Assembly: GCF_018130825.1 (NCBI RefSeq)
Contig: NZ_JAFCJS010000004.1
Coordinates: 1 to 64,000, forward strand
Direction: 5' to 3'
DNA length: 64,000 nt
Source: Bradyrhizobium liaoningense
GTDB lineage: Bacteria; Pseudomonadota; Alphaproteobacteria; Rhizobiales; Xanthobacteraceae
The stretch's first letter is position 1. Each line of letters begins with the position of its first letter. The notes beneath the pieces were generated by a model. The model saw nothing but the letters and a program-made list of their open reading frames with translations, was not told where the DNA came from and ran no database searches. Made by a program: the position numbers and the translations under genes. Positions 42,891 to 51,173 of the stretch are shown piece by piece.

Positions 42891-43799
42891 ATGTCCACTG
42901 CACCTGTCACACTCCCGTTCGAGGAACTCGCCGAGGCCATCAAGGGGCGCCGCTCCGACTATGGCCATATCAGCGGGCTACAGCTCGACCGCTTCGCGCC
43001 AGCCGAGGCCTGGTCCAGCCTGCCCTACCGCCCCGTCTTCGTCGGCGACACCGAGACCGGCGTTCTGCATGGCGGCGTCGTCACCGCGATGCTGGACGAG
43101 AGCTGCGGCATGGCGGTGCAACTTGCGCTCGACGGCACGCGCGCGATCGCAACCCTCGATCTGCGCATCGACTACCAGAAGCCGGCGACGCCCGGCCTCG
43201 ACATCAAGGCACATTCGGTCTGCTACCGCACCACGCGATCGATCGCCTTCGTGCGCTCCACTGCCTATCAGGAGTCCGAAGACGATCCGGTCGCGACCGC
43301 GACCGCCTGCTTCATGATCGGCGCCAACCGCACCAACATGCTCGCCGACCGGCGGATGGATTCGCGCAGCATCCCGACGCTGGAGGCGCCGGAGGATCCG
43401 GACGGCCCGTTCGCGCGCAGCCCGTTCGCGCGGGCTCTCGGCATCCGCGTCAACGACGACGGCACGCTGACGATGCCGTTCTCGCCAAAGATCATCGGCA
43501 ATCCGATCCTGCCCGCGATCCATGGCGGGATGACCGGCGCCTTCCTCGAGACCACCGCGATCATCGGAGTGGGACGCGAGCTCGGCGCTGCCGCACCGCC
43601 CAAGCCGATCGGACTCACTGTCAACTACCTACGCTCCGGCCGCGCGCTCGATTCCTTTGCCAACGTCTCGATCGTGAAGCAGGGTCGCCGCATCGTCGCC
43701 TTCGAGGCACGCGCCTGGCAGGACGATGCCGACAAGCCGATCGCCACCGCCTTCGGCCATTTCATGCTGCGGCCGACGCCCGGAAGTGACGAGGAATAG
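42891..43799 (+). CDS. Tandem hot-dog thioesterase (PaaI-like)
   Basis: A 302-residue protein with two hot-dog domains in tandem. The first (about 35-150) has TGVLHGGVVTAMLDESCGMAV; the second (about 185-295) has NPILPAIHGGMTGAFLETTAI. The HGG motifs are those of the PaaI/YbgC-type acyl-CoA thioesterases, in which the catalytic Asp/Glu is on the helix after HGG: Asp in domain 1, Glu in domain 2. Domain-tandem enzymes usually act as a pseudo-dimer. Substrate unknown. It is divergent from the small gene at 42430-42747. Confidence 0.88.
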   Translation: MSTAPVTLPFEELAEAIKGRRSDYGHISGLQLDRFAPAEAWSSLPYRPVFVGDTETGVLHGGVVTAMLDESCGMAVQLALDGTRAIATLDLRIDYQKPATPGLDIKAHSVCYRTTRSIAFVRSTAYQESEDDPVATATACFMIGANRTNMLADRRMDSRSIPTLEAPEDPDGPFARSPFARALGIRVNDDGTLTMPFSPKIIGNPILPAIHGGMTGAFLETTAIIGVGRELGAAAPPKPIGLTVNYLRSGRALDSFANVSIVKQGRRIVAFEARAWQDDADKPIATAFGHFMLRPTPGSDEE

Positions 43800-43867
43800 A
43801 CGTATTTTCCCTTGACGGAGGGGGGCCGGGCCACAACGATAGTGCGGTTCCTGCGAGAGGTATTGGA

Positions 43868-44233
43868 TTGCGGCATCCGCTCGACATCGTCGCCATGTTC
43901 GCCGCGCTCTGGCTGCTGGCATCGATGGTGCTCGACGCGCTGACGCCGACGGAGCTGACGGCCGTCATGATCGGAATTGCGATCGGCCCCGCAGTGATCA
44001 TCACCGCCGTCTTTTACTACCTTCGCTGCCCCCGCACCGACTTTGCGGTCATGTTCGCCGCCTTATGGCTGATCTCGGACATTGCGATTGCATTCATCTC
44101 CCCGACACAGCTGCCGCATTTCCTCATCGTGCTCGGCTTTGTCCCGGCGCTTATCATCGGCATCGTGCTGCACTGGCAACGCTTCCAGGCCCGCCACGAG
44201 CGGCTGCCCGCGCCGTCGGTGAAGCGCAGTTAG
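43868..44233 (+). CDS. Small membrane protein with internal duplication
   Basis: A 121-residue protein with about four transmembrane helices. Residues 10-50 and 60-100 are related: MFAALWLLASMVLDALTPTEL and MFAALWLISDIAIAFISPTQL, so it arose by duplication of a two-helix unit. The start is a TTG at 43868 (an ATG at 43895 opens the first repeat). Its stop overlaps the convergent PoxB stop (44230-44233). Function unknown. Confidence 0.68.
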   Translation: MRHPLDIVAMFAALWLLASMVLDALTPTELTAVMIGIAIGPAVIITAVFYYLRCPRTDFAVMFAALWLISDIAIAFISPTQLPHFLIVLGFVPALIIGIVLHWQRFQARHERLPAPSVKRS

Positions 44234-45966
44234 CGCGGCAAGAGGTTCGTCTTCGCGAGATCGAGCACCTCGTCGCCGCGGCCGTTCATCACCGCACGCA
44301 ACACCCACAGGCTGAAGCCCTTGATCTGCTCGGGCGTGATGGTCGGCGGCATCGACAGCTCCTGCTTGGCGGTGACGACGTCGAGCAGTGCCGGCCCGTT
44401 GTGGGCCAGCATCTCCTTCATCGCGCCCGGCAGCTCGCCGGGATCCTCGACGCGCTTCGCAAAGATGCCCATCGCGCGCGCCATCGCGGCAAAGTCGGGA
44501 TTCTCCAGGTCGACATTGGTGTCGACGAAGCCGGCGGCCTTCATCTCCAGCGCGACGAAGCCGAGCACGCCGTTGTTGAAGACGACCACCTTCACCGGCA
44601 GTTTCATCTGCGTCAGCGTGATCAGATCGCCCATCAGCATGGTGAAGCCGCCATCTCCGGAGAGCGAGATCACCTGGCGGCCGGGTTGGGCGGCCTGCGC
44701 GCCGATCGCCTGCGGCATCGCATTGGCCATCGAGCCGTGCACGAACGAGCCGATCAGCCGGCGCCGGCCGTTCATGTCGAGGTAGCGCGCGGCCCACACC
44801 GTCGGCGTGCCGACATCGGCAGTGAACACGGCCTCCTCGGAGGCGTGGTCGCTGATGACTTTTGCGAGATATTGGGGATGGATCGGCTTAGCTCCGGGCG
44901 TGCCCTTGGCCAGCGAGTCGAGGCCTTCGCGCGCCTTCTTGTAGTGGGCGATGGCATCGTCGAGATGCCGGCGCTGCGTCTTGGACTTGAGCAGCGGCAG
45001 CAGCGCCTCGATGGTCAGCTTGACGTCGCCGACGAGGCCGAGATCGATCCTGCACCGCCGTCCCAGATTCTCCGGGCGGATGTCGATCTGTGCGACCTTC
45101 GCATCGGTCGGGAAGAACTGCTTGTAGGGAAAATCGGTGCCGAGCATCACCAGCGCGTCGCAGGCGTGCATGGCGGCGTAGCCCGAGGAGAAGCCGATGA
45201 AGCCGGTCATGCCGACGTCGTAGGGGTTGTCGTATTCGACATGCTCCTTGCCGCCGAGCGCATGCACGATCGGGCTCTTCAACGCTTCGGCCAGCTGCAT
45301 CAGCGGCGCATGTGCGCCGGCACAGCCGCGGCCGCAGAACAGGGTGATGCGCTCGGCGCCGTTGAGGAGATCGGCCAGCGCCTTCAGCTCATCCGCCTGC
45401 GGCACGACTTTCGGTGTCGCCAGCGCAAGCCCACGCGAAGTCGACAGCGCGCGCTTGGGCGGGCTGCGGAACGCGACGTCGCCGGGCATCGCGACGACGG
45501 CGACGCCGCGCAGGCCCACCGCCGCACGGATGGCGTTCTCCAGCACGTAAGGCAGCTGACTCGAATCAGAGACCAGCTCGCAATAATGGCTGCATTCGCG
45601 GAACAGGTTCTGCGGGTGGGTTTCCTGGAAATAGCCGCCGCCGATCTCGGCCGTCGGAATTTGCGCCGCGATCGCCAGCACGGGGACACGGCTGCGATGC
45701 GCGTCGAACAGGCCGTTGATCAGATGCAGATTGCCGGGGCCGCAGGAGCCCGCGCACACTGCGAGGCTCCCGGTCATCTCGGCTTCACCGGCGGCAGCGA
45801 AGGCTGCGACCTCCTCGTGGCGGACATGGATCCATTCGATCGTGCCGCGGCGGCGCAGCGCCTCCGTGAGGGCGTTCAGACTGTCGCCGACGATACCGTA
45901 GATGCGCTTGATGCCGGCCTGTTCGAGCGTTGCCACGAACAGGTCGGCCACGTTGTTGATCGCCAT
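44230..45966 (-). CDS. Pyruvate oxidase / ubiquinone-dependent pyruvate dehydrogenase (PoxB-like)
   Basis: A 578-residue thiamine-diphosphate enzyme. N-terminal domain with the catalytic Glu (HVRHEEVAAFAA, about 50) and GSCGPGNLHLINGL; central FAD/regulatory domain; C-terminal TPP domain with the ThDP/metal motif SLSGDGGFTMLMGDLITL and NNGVLGFV. The C-terminus is short and lacks the long lipid-binding extension seen in E. coli PoxB, so membrane coupling is uncertain. ATG 45966 has CAGGAG upstream; a frame opens further at 45993. PoxB-type decarboxylation of pyruvate to acetate is the best guess. Confidence 0.85.
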   Translation of the reverse strand: MAINNVADLFVATLEQAGIKRIYGIVGDSLNALTEALRRRGTIEWIHVRHEEVAAFAAAGEAEMTGSLAVCAGSCGPGNLHLINGLFDAHRSRVPVLAIAAQIPTAEIGGGYFQETHPQNLFRECSHYCELVSDSSQLPYVLENAIRAAVGLRGVAVVAMPGDVAFRSPPKRALSTSRGLALATPKVVPQADELKALADLLNGAERITLFCGRGCAGAHAPLMQLAEALKSPIVHALGGKEHVEYDNPYDVGMTGFIGFSSGYAAMHACDALVMLGTDFPYKQFFPTDAKVAQIDIRPENLGRRCRIDLGLVGDVKLTIEALLPLLKSKTQRRHLDDAIAHYKKAREGLDSLAKGTPGAKPIHPQYLAKVISDHASEEAVFTADVGTPTVWAARYLDMNGRRRLIGSFVHGSMANAMPQAIGAQAAQPGRQVISLSGDGGFTMLMGDLITLTQMKLPVKVVVFNNGVLGFVALEMKAAGFVDTNVDLENPDFAAMARAMGIFAKRVEDPGELPGAMKEMLAHNGPALLDVVTAKQELSMPPTITPEQIKGFSLWVLRAVMNGRGDEVLDLAKTNLLPR

Positions 45967-46075
45967 GTCGGTCTCCTGCTGCGCCGGTCGCATGTCTGCG
46001 ACGCCAAAGCATCAGCATCGCGCCACAATGCGGCACAATAAGCTATGACAGGATCACGGCTAGTTTATTGCCGGC

Positions 46076-46708
46076 TCAGTCTTTCGCAATCGCCCGATCA
46101 TAGGCTGTGATCGTCGCCTTCGCGCGCGCTGCGACATCCGCCGCACTCATGCCGGGCTTGTAGAGGCTGGAGCCGAGACCGAAGGCGGTCACACCACCCT
46201 TGATGTACTCGGCAAAGTTCTGGTCGGAGACGCCGCCGACGGCGGCGATCATCACGCCAACGGGCAGCACAGCGCGGATCGCGGCGATGCCGGAGGCACC
46301 CAGCACGCTCGCCGGAAAGAATTTCAGGCCCGACGCACCGGAGTGCGCCGCGAGCAGCGCCTCGGTCGGCGAGAATACGCCCGGCAACGTCACCATGCCG
46401 TGCTGATGCGCACGCGCCAGCACCTCGGTGTCGACATTGGGCGAGACCATCAGCCTGCCGCCGACATCGTTGAGACGATCGACGTCTGCGGCGGTCAGCA
46501 CAGTGCCGGCGCCGATCAGCACGCCGGCCGGCGCGAGCTTCACGGCAAGCCCGATCGAGCGGAACGGATCGGGCGAGTTCAGGGGAATCTCGATCGCGGT
46601 CATGCCGGCCCCGATCAGCACGCCGACGATGGCCTCGGCCTCCTCGGGCTTGACGCCGCGGAGGATTGCGACCAGCGGGCGCTGCATCGGCGGAAAGGGA
46701 ACGCTCAT
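46076..46708 (-). CDS. dgoA: 2-Dehydro-3-deoxy-6-phosphogalactonate aldolase
   Basis: A 210-residue class I aldolase of the KDPG/KDPGal family. The catalytic Glu is in MTAIEIPLNSP and the Schiff-base Lys in SGLKFFPASV; GAGTVLTA and AAVGGVSDQN are the phosphate- and substrate-binding parts. It splits KDPGal to pyruvate and glyceraldehyde-3-phosphate. It follows dgoK with a 13-base gap and is second in a dgoKA operon for galactonate (De Ley-Doudoroff) metabolism. The start ATG 46708 gives the usual length. Confidence 0.92.
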   Translation of the reverse strand: MSVPFPPMQRPLVAILRGVKPEEAEAIVGVLIGAGMTAIEIPLNSPDPFRSIGLAVKLAPAGVLIGAGTVLTAADVDRLNDVGGRLMVSPNVDTEVLARAHQHGMVTLPGVFSPTEALLAAHSGASGLKFFPASVLGASGIAAIRAVLPVGVMIAAVGGVSDQNFAEYIKGGVTAFGLGSSLYKPGMSAADVAARAKATITAYDRAIAKD

Positions 46709-46721
46709 CTCAAAAGTCCTT

Positions 46722-47636
46722 CTATTTCGTCCAGATCGCCGCTGCCGCCATCGACAGGCCACGGCGGACCGCTTCATCCGCATCGATCGGCTGCACGGTG
46801 ACCGACAGCGCGTCGAAGGCGTGCCGGTACAGCGTCGCGAGCCGACCCGACGCAATCAGAGTGACACCCGCTGCCGGCAACGCGCCGGAGAGACCAGCCG
46901 CGAGCTCGGCGCCGATCAAGGTGCCCGACAGCGTCTCGCGCGCCGCAGCCGGCGTGCCGCCGAACAAAAGCTGCCGCGACCGCGCCGTGAACAGAAGATT
47001 GGCCGCGAAGGCCGGCGCCTCGTACGCGGATTTCACAGCCGCCTTGAAGCTCGCGATATCCTCGGCATCCTCGGCATTGGCAACCGCGAGCGACAGAATC
47101 GTCTCGCGCGAGACGACGCTGAAGAGCTCGCCGGTCATGAAGGTGGAAAACCGCACGACCGTGCCATCAGTCACGCGGACCCATTTCGAATGCGTGCCGG
47201 GCATGCAGACCAGAGCATCGCTGGCGCCATCCAGGCCGAGCGCGCCGAGCAACTGCGTTTCCTCGCCGCGCATCACGTCCGGCGCGCTCGCGTCGCGCTG
47301 CGCGATGCCGGGCAGGATGCGGATGTCGCGCGTCTCGCCCGGCACGCGCGCGGCCTGCTTGAGGATGGCGGCGAGCGGCGCCGGCGTGTCGACATAGCCG
47401 GCCTCGACCCAGCCGTTCCTGGCGCCGGCCATACCGCAGACGAGAACCGGCAGATGCGAGGGCGCCTCGACCGCGGCAAGATGCGATTGCAGCACGGCAG
47501 CGAAGCCGGTCTTGGCCGCGGCCAGCATGCCCTCGCCGCTGCGGCGCTCGGCCAGCACCTGTCCGGCACGATCGACCAGCCACAGCCGGAAGCTGCTGGT
47601 CCCCCAGTCCACCGCGACATAGGCGGGTTCAGTCAT
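46722..47636 (-). CDS. dgoK: 2-Dehydro-3-deoxygalactonokinase
   Basis: A 304-residue sugar-acid kinase of the DgoK family in the ASKHA superfamily. The phosphate-1 loop is VAVDWGTSSFRLWLVD at the N-terminus; other motifs are GEGMLAAAKTGF, PVLVCGMAGARNGWVEAGY and MPGTHSKWV. It phosphorylates KDG-galactonate for DgoA, the next gene. An inverted repeat 24 bases upstream may be a regulator site. Confidence 0.93.
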   Translation of the reverse strand: MTEPAYVAVDWGTSSFRLWLVDRAGQVLAERRSGEGMLAAAKTGFAAVLQSHLAAVEAPSHLPVLVCGMAGARNGWVEAGYVDTPAPLAAILKQAARVPGETRDIRILPGIAQRDASAPDVMRGEETQLLGALGLDGASDALVCMPGTHSKWVRVTDGTVVRFSTFMTGELFSVVSRETILSLAVANAEDAEDIASFKAAVKSAYEAPAFAANLLFTARSRQLLFGGTPAAARETLSGTLIGAELAAGLSGALPAAGVTLIASGRLATLYRHAFDALSVTVQPIDADEAVRRGLSMAAAAIWTK

Positions 47637-47659
47637 CGTATCCTCGTCTCACCGGCAAG

Positions 47660-47687
47660 ACGCCGTCTCGCGACAATGAGACGGTGT
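47660..47687. promoter_or_regulatory. Imperfect palindrome upstream of dgoK
   Basis: ACGCCGTCTC and GAGACGGTGT pair at nine of ten positions around an eight-base spacer, 23 bases before the dgoK ATG. It could be an operator for a GntR- or LacI-type regulator of galactonate use, or a leader hairpin. No regulator gene is adjacent. Confidence 0.45.
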
Positions 47688-47845
47688 CCAGCAAATCTGC
47701 CCCGGGATATCGGCTCTTGCCGCCGCAAACCAGCCTTTTCTCGCGGGTCTGAAGCGCAATCGCGCTGGCACACCGCTTGCTGAAGCGTCTCCACTCACAT
47801 CCGTGAACCGCGCAGCAAGACGCGTCAACTGTGAAGAGGAAACCC

Positions 47846-48943
47846 ATGGAGATCGGCTATTTCACGATGCCTTCGCATCCGCCGGAGTGCGGCCTGAAGG
47901 AAGGAAACGACTGGGACCTGCAGGTCATGCGCTGGCTCGACGAGCTCGGCTATCAGGAGGCCTGGGTCGGTGAGCACCACACCGCGCCCTGGGAACCCAA
48001 TCCCACGCCGGACCTGTTGATCGCGCAGGCCTTGATGCAGACCAAGAAGCTTCGCATCGGGCCGGGCGGATTCCTGTTGCCCTATCACCACCCGGCCGAG
48101 CTCGCCAACCGCGTCGCGATGCTCGACCATATGTCCGAGGGCCGGCTCAATTTCGGCGTCGCGGCGAGCGGCCTGCCGAGCGACTGGGCGATGTTCAACG
48201 TCGATGGCATGAGCGGCCAGAACCGCGACATGACCCGCGAGGCGCTGGAGATCATCCTGAAGCTCTGGACCGAGCCCGCGCCCTTCACCCACAAGGGCAA
48301 GTACTGGACGGTGACCAAGCCGGACACGATGTTCGACTTCCTCAAGCCGCATATCAAGCCGCTGCAGGCGCCGCATCCGCCGATCGGCGTTGCGGGTCTC
48401 TCGAAGAACTCGGACACGCTGAAGCTGGCGGGCGAGCGCGGCTTCATCCCGATGAGCCTCAACCTCAATCCGGCCTATGTCGGCAGCCATTGGGACTCGG
48501 TCGAGATCGGCGCGGCCAAGACCGGACGCAAGCCGAACCGGCAGGACTGGCGCCTCGTGCGCGAGGTGTTCGTCGCCGACACCGACGAGGAGGCCTGGAA
48601 GCTCTCGACCGGCGACATGATGGGCCGGATGATGCACGAGTACTTCCTGCCGCTGCTCGGCCATTTCGGCTTCAAGGATTATCTGAAGCACGCCCCCGAT
48701 GTGCCCGACAGCGACGTCACGGTCGAATATTGCGCCAAGCGGAACTGGATCGTCGGCTCGCCCGCGACCGTCGCCGAGAAGATCGAGAAGATCTACGACG
48801 AGGTCGGCGGCTTCGGCGTGCTGCTGGTGTTCGGTTTCGACTACAAGCACAAGGCCGAGGCCTGGTATCACTCGCTCTCGCTGCTGAAGAACGAGGTGAT
48901 GCCGCGCCTGACGCATCTCGGCTCCGCGAAGAAGGCGGCTTGA
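47846..48943 (+). CDS. LLM-class flavin-dependent monooxygenase (luciferase-like)
   Basis: A 365-residue TIM-barrel flavin monooxygenase. Features: EAWVGEHHTAPWEPNPTPDLL near residue 45, LPYHHPAELANRVAMLDHMSEGR (about 85-105) with flavin and phosphate contacts, and VGSPATVAEKIEKIYDEVGGFG near 310. It most resembles limonene- or alkane-type long-chain luciferase-like oxygenases. A flavin reductase gene follows, so the two form a two-component system. ATG at 47846 has GAAGAGG upstream. A GTG earlier is possible. Confidence 0.9.
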   Translation: MEIGYFTMPSHPPECGLKEGNDWDLQVMRWLDELGYQEAWVGEHHTAPWEPNPTPDLLIAQALMQTKKLRIGPGGFLLPYHHPAELANRVAMLDHMSEGRLNFGVAASGLPSDWAMFNVDGMSGQNRDMTREALEIILKLWTEPAPFTHKGKYWTVTKPDTMFDFLKPHIKPLQAPHPPIGVAGLSKNSDTLKLAGERGFIPMSLNLNPAYVGSHWDSVEIGAAKTGRKPNRQDWRLVREVFVADTDEEAWKLSTGDMMGRMMHEYFLPLLGHFGFKDYLKHAPDVPDSDVTVEYCAKRNWIVGSPATVAEKIEKIYDEVGGFGVLLVFGFDYKHKAEAWYHSLSLLKNEVMPRLTHLGSAKKAA

Positions 48944-49007
48944 CCCGAGCCTGATCCGGAAAAGTGCGCAGCGGTTTTCCGAAGAGATCATGCTATACTC
49001 TTAGCGC

Positions 49008-49035
49008 CGGGTGCGGCGCGATCGTGCCGCACCCG
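49008..49035 (+). other. Leader hairpin before the flavin reductase gene
   Basis: CGGGTGCGGC and GCCGCACCCG form a perfect 10-bp stem around an eight-base loop, 22 bases before the GTG start of the flavin reductase. A preceding TATACT (48994-48999) could be a -10 element. The upstream GGAAAA...TTTTCC segment (about 48957-48981) is another short stem. Whether it terminates the LLM transcript or shapes the leader is unclear. Confidence 0.45.
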
Positions 49036-49057
49036 CATTCATTTGGGAGATTTCCGC

Positions 49058-49612
49058 GTGTCGGTGGACGCAAAGGCTTTCAAGCAGGCGATGCGCCAAT
49101 GCGCCGGCGCCGTGGCGCTGGTCACAGTTGGCGCCGAGCACGGCAAGCGCACGGGACTGACGGTGACCTCGGCTTGCTCGCTGTCGGACTCACCGCCCTC
49201 GCTGATCGTCTGCGTCAACCGCAACGCCAGCGCCCATGCGCGCATCCGCGAGGAAGGCGCGTTCGCAATCAACCTCCTGCACGAGGATCACGCGCTGCTG
49301 GCGCTCACCTTCAGCGGCCAGAAGGGCGTCAACGGCGATGATCGCTTCGCGTTCGGCCAGTGGACGCGCGGCGTGACCGGCGCGCCGGTGCTGACGGATG
49401 CGGTGGCGGCATTCGACTGCGTGCTGGCGCAGGAGTTCGAGACCAGAACGCATTCGATTTTCGTCGGCGAGGTGCGCGGTGCGACGCATTCAGCTACTGC
49501 GGCGCCGCTGGTGTACTTGCGCAGCAGCTTCCACACGCCGCAGGAAATCCGCGAAACCGTTTCAGTCGGCGATCTCGATTCGCGGCACCTGAGCTGGACG
49601 GATTTTTCTTGA
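49058..49612 (+). CDS. Flavin reductase (HpaC/DIM6 family)
   Basis: A 184-residue flavin reductase domain protein. It supplies reduced FMN to a monooxygenase. Motifs are KRTGLTVTSACSLSDSPPSL (FMN binding) and GAFAINLLHEDH, with a conserved end FHTPQE. The GTG at 49058 has GGGAGA ten bases upstream; a TTG further 5' is less likely. Directly downstream of the LLM monooxygenase; a natural partner. Its stop is one base from the convergent oxidase gene. Confidence 0.9.
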   Translation: MSVDAKAFKQAMRQCAGAVALVTVGAEHGKRTGLTVTSACSLSDSPPSLIVCVNRNASAHARIREEGAFAINLLHEDHALLALTFSGQKGVNGDDRFAFGQWTRGVTGAPVLTDAVAAFDCVLAQEFETRTHSIFVGEVRGATHSATAAPLVYLRSSFHTPQEIRETVSVGDLDSRHLSWTDFS

Positions 49613-49613
49613 G

Positions 49614-51038
49614 CTAGAACAGATCATATCCAGGCGTGAGGATGCCGGCCGGATCGTGATGGCGCTTGGCGTCGCACAGCAGCGGCCATCTCGGACCGAA
49701 ATGATCGGCCCAATCCTGTGGCGACATCGCAAGCGCGCTCACCGGATACAGCATGCCGCCTGCAGCGCGAATGCGGTCGCAGACCGTGCGATTGCGCGCA
49801 AGCTGTCGGTCCGCATTCGCCTTGTCCGCCGATGCCGGGATGCGGATCAGATTGAACGGGAACACGACGCGCTCGTCGGGCAGTCGAAGCAGGGGCGTGC
49901 GGCATTCGCCGGTGAATATCGGATAGTAGGTGATCCGCCCGAACGGGCCGAGATCATCGCTGTTCAGCCCGGCAATCACCTCGCTTGCCACCTCCAGCGC
50001 GTTGCTGCCGCGCAAGTATGTCAGCAGCCAGGGATGCGGGTTGAACCACTGGCCATTCGATCGCAACAGCTGCTCGAGCTTCGCAAATGCATTAGCGTCG
50101 TCGCCGAAGGCGAGATCCGAAACGGTCTCGCGCTTCTCGGCAAGGCCTGCAAGCAGCCGTTTGTCGTCGGGAGGCGTGCCGCTGTCGTAGAAGACGGCTG
50201 CTTCCATCTGATAGCGCCAGCCGCCGGTGCCGTCAGGCACGACCGCGCCCTGCAACTGATCGAAGCGTCCCTCGTCCAGAGCACGCCGCTGGTCGGCGGT
50301 CAGTGACGCGAGATCGGAATAGGACAGCAGATAACGCCTGACACGTTCGGGTGCGCGCATCAATCGAAGCATCGCGCGGGTGATGATCGCGCATTGCGCC
50401 AGCCCGGCGCGAACGGCGTCGAACAGCTCGGCATGCGCGGTCGGCGAGCAGGTCAGTTCCACGCCTTCGCCGGTGACGACATCCAGCTCCAGAACCTGGT
50501 CGGTCTGGAGCCCGTGCTGCGACGACGAGCCGCCGATTCCTCCGACGGCAAGCGTGCCGCCGACCGACAGGCCGAGATAGTTGGTCAGCACCGGTGGTGC
50601 GAACCCCTTGGCCAGGGCTGCCTGCAGCACGGCGTGCCAGGTCGCACCGGCATCGACCACGACACAATCGGACTCGATCCGGTGGATCGCGGCCATCGCA
50701 CCGAGATCCATCACGATGCCGTCTTCGGCCATGGCCCGGCCGTAGGTCGCGTGGCCCTGCCCGCGCGCCGCAACCTTCAGCCCCTGCTCCCTGGCCCAGC
50801 GCAGGATGTCGGCGACTTCGGCGCCCGACTTCGGCTTGCAGACGGCCCGAGGCTGCCTCTGGATGATGTGGCCAAAATCCTGCGCGGCCGCCGCGCGGGA
50901 TTCCGGATCGTCCGCGAGCAGGGCTTTTGGCGGCCGCGCGTCGCGCGCGCCGGGCGATTGTCCGGCAAAGGTGGCGGAAGCCAGCGTCGCGGTGACGCTG
51001 ACCCCCGCGTGCAAAAGTGTCCGTCGATTGGGAGTCAT
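49614..51038 (-). CDS. Tat-exported FAD-linked oxidase, cytokinin dehydrogenase-like
   Basis: A 474-residue BBE/VAO-family flavoprotein. A Tat signal (NRRTLLHAGVSVTATLASATFA, residues 4-25) is followed by an FAD-binding PCMH domain (about 55-225) with KVAARGQGHATYGRA, whose His matches the GHS covalent-FAD position of plant cytokinin oxidases; GGTLAVGGIGGSSSQHG is another conserved loop. The C-terminal half ends HHDPAGILTPGYDLF, like the CKX end. Cytokinin dehydrogenase is the closest guess but the substrate is not proven. ATG at 51038 has GAGGA upstream. A LysR gene lies immediately upstream on the same strand. Confidence 0.82.
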   Translation of the reverse strand: MTPNRRTLLHAGVSVTATLASATFAGQSPGARDARPPKALLADDPESRAAAAQDFGHIIQRQPRAVCKPKSGAEVADILRWAREQGLKVAARGQGHATYGRAMAEDGIVMDLGAMAAIHRIESDCVVVDAGATWHAVLQAALAKGFAPPVLTNYLGLSVGGTLAVGGIGGSSSQHGLQTDQVLELDVVTGEGVELTCSPTAHAELFDAVRAGLAQCAIITRAMLRLMRAPERVRRYLLSYSDLASLTADQRRALDEGRFDQLQGAVVPDGTGGWRYQMEAAVFYDSGTPPDDKRLLAGLAEKRETVSDLAFGDDANAFAKLEQLLRSNGQWFNPHPWLLTYLRGSNALEVASEVIAGLNSDDLGPFGRITYYPIFTGECRTPLLRLPDERVVFPFNLIRIPASADKANADRQLARNRTVCDRIRAAGGMLYPVSALAMSPQDWADHFGPRWPLLCDAKRHHDPAGILTPGYDLF

Positions 51039-51173
51039 GGTGCAGTCCTCTGCGCCCTTGCCGGGCAATGGGCCCCTGCACCCCAAGCTGCGATCGACGG
51101 CCCGCCGCGACAACCGGCGCATCGCGGGATAGACATTCCCGCAAATCGGGAGAATGCATTGCCGCACGCCGGC

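Noticed and set aside
44065..46041. 658-codon plus-strand frame
   Set aside because: Antisense to the PoxB-like gene; low-complexity product.
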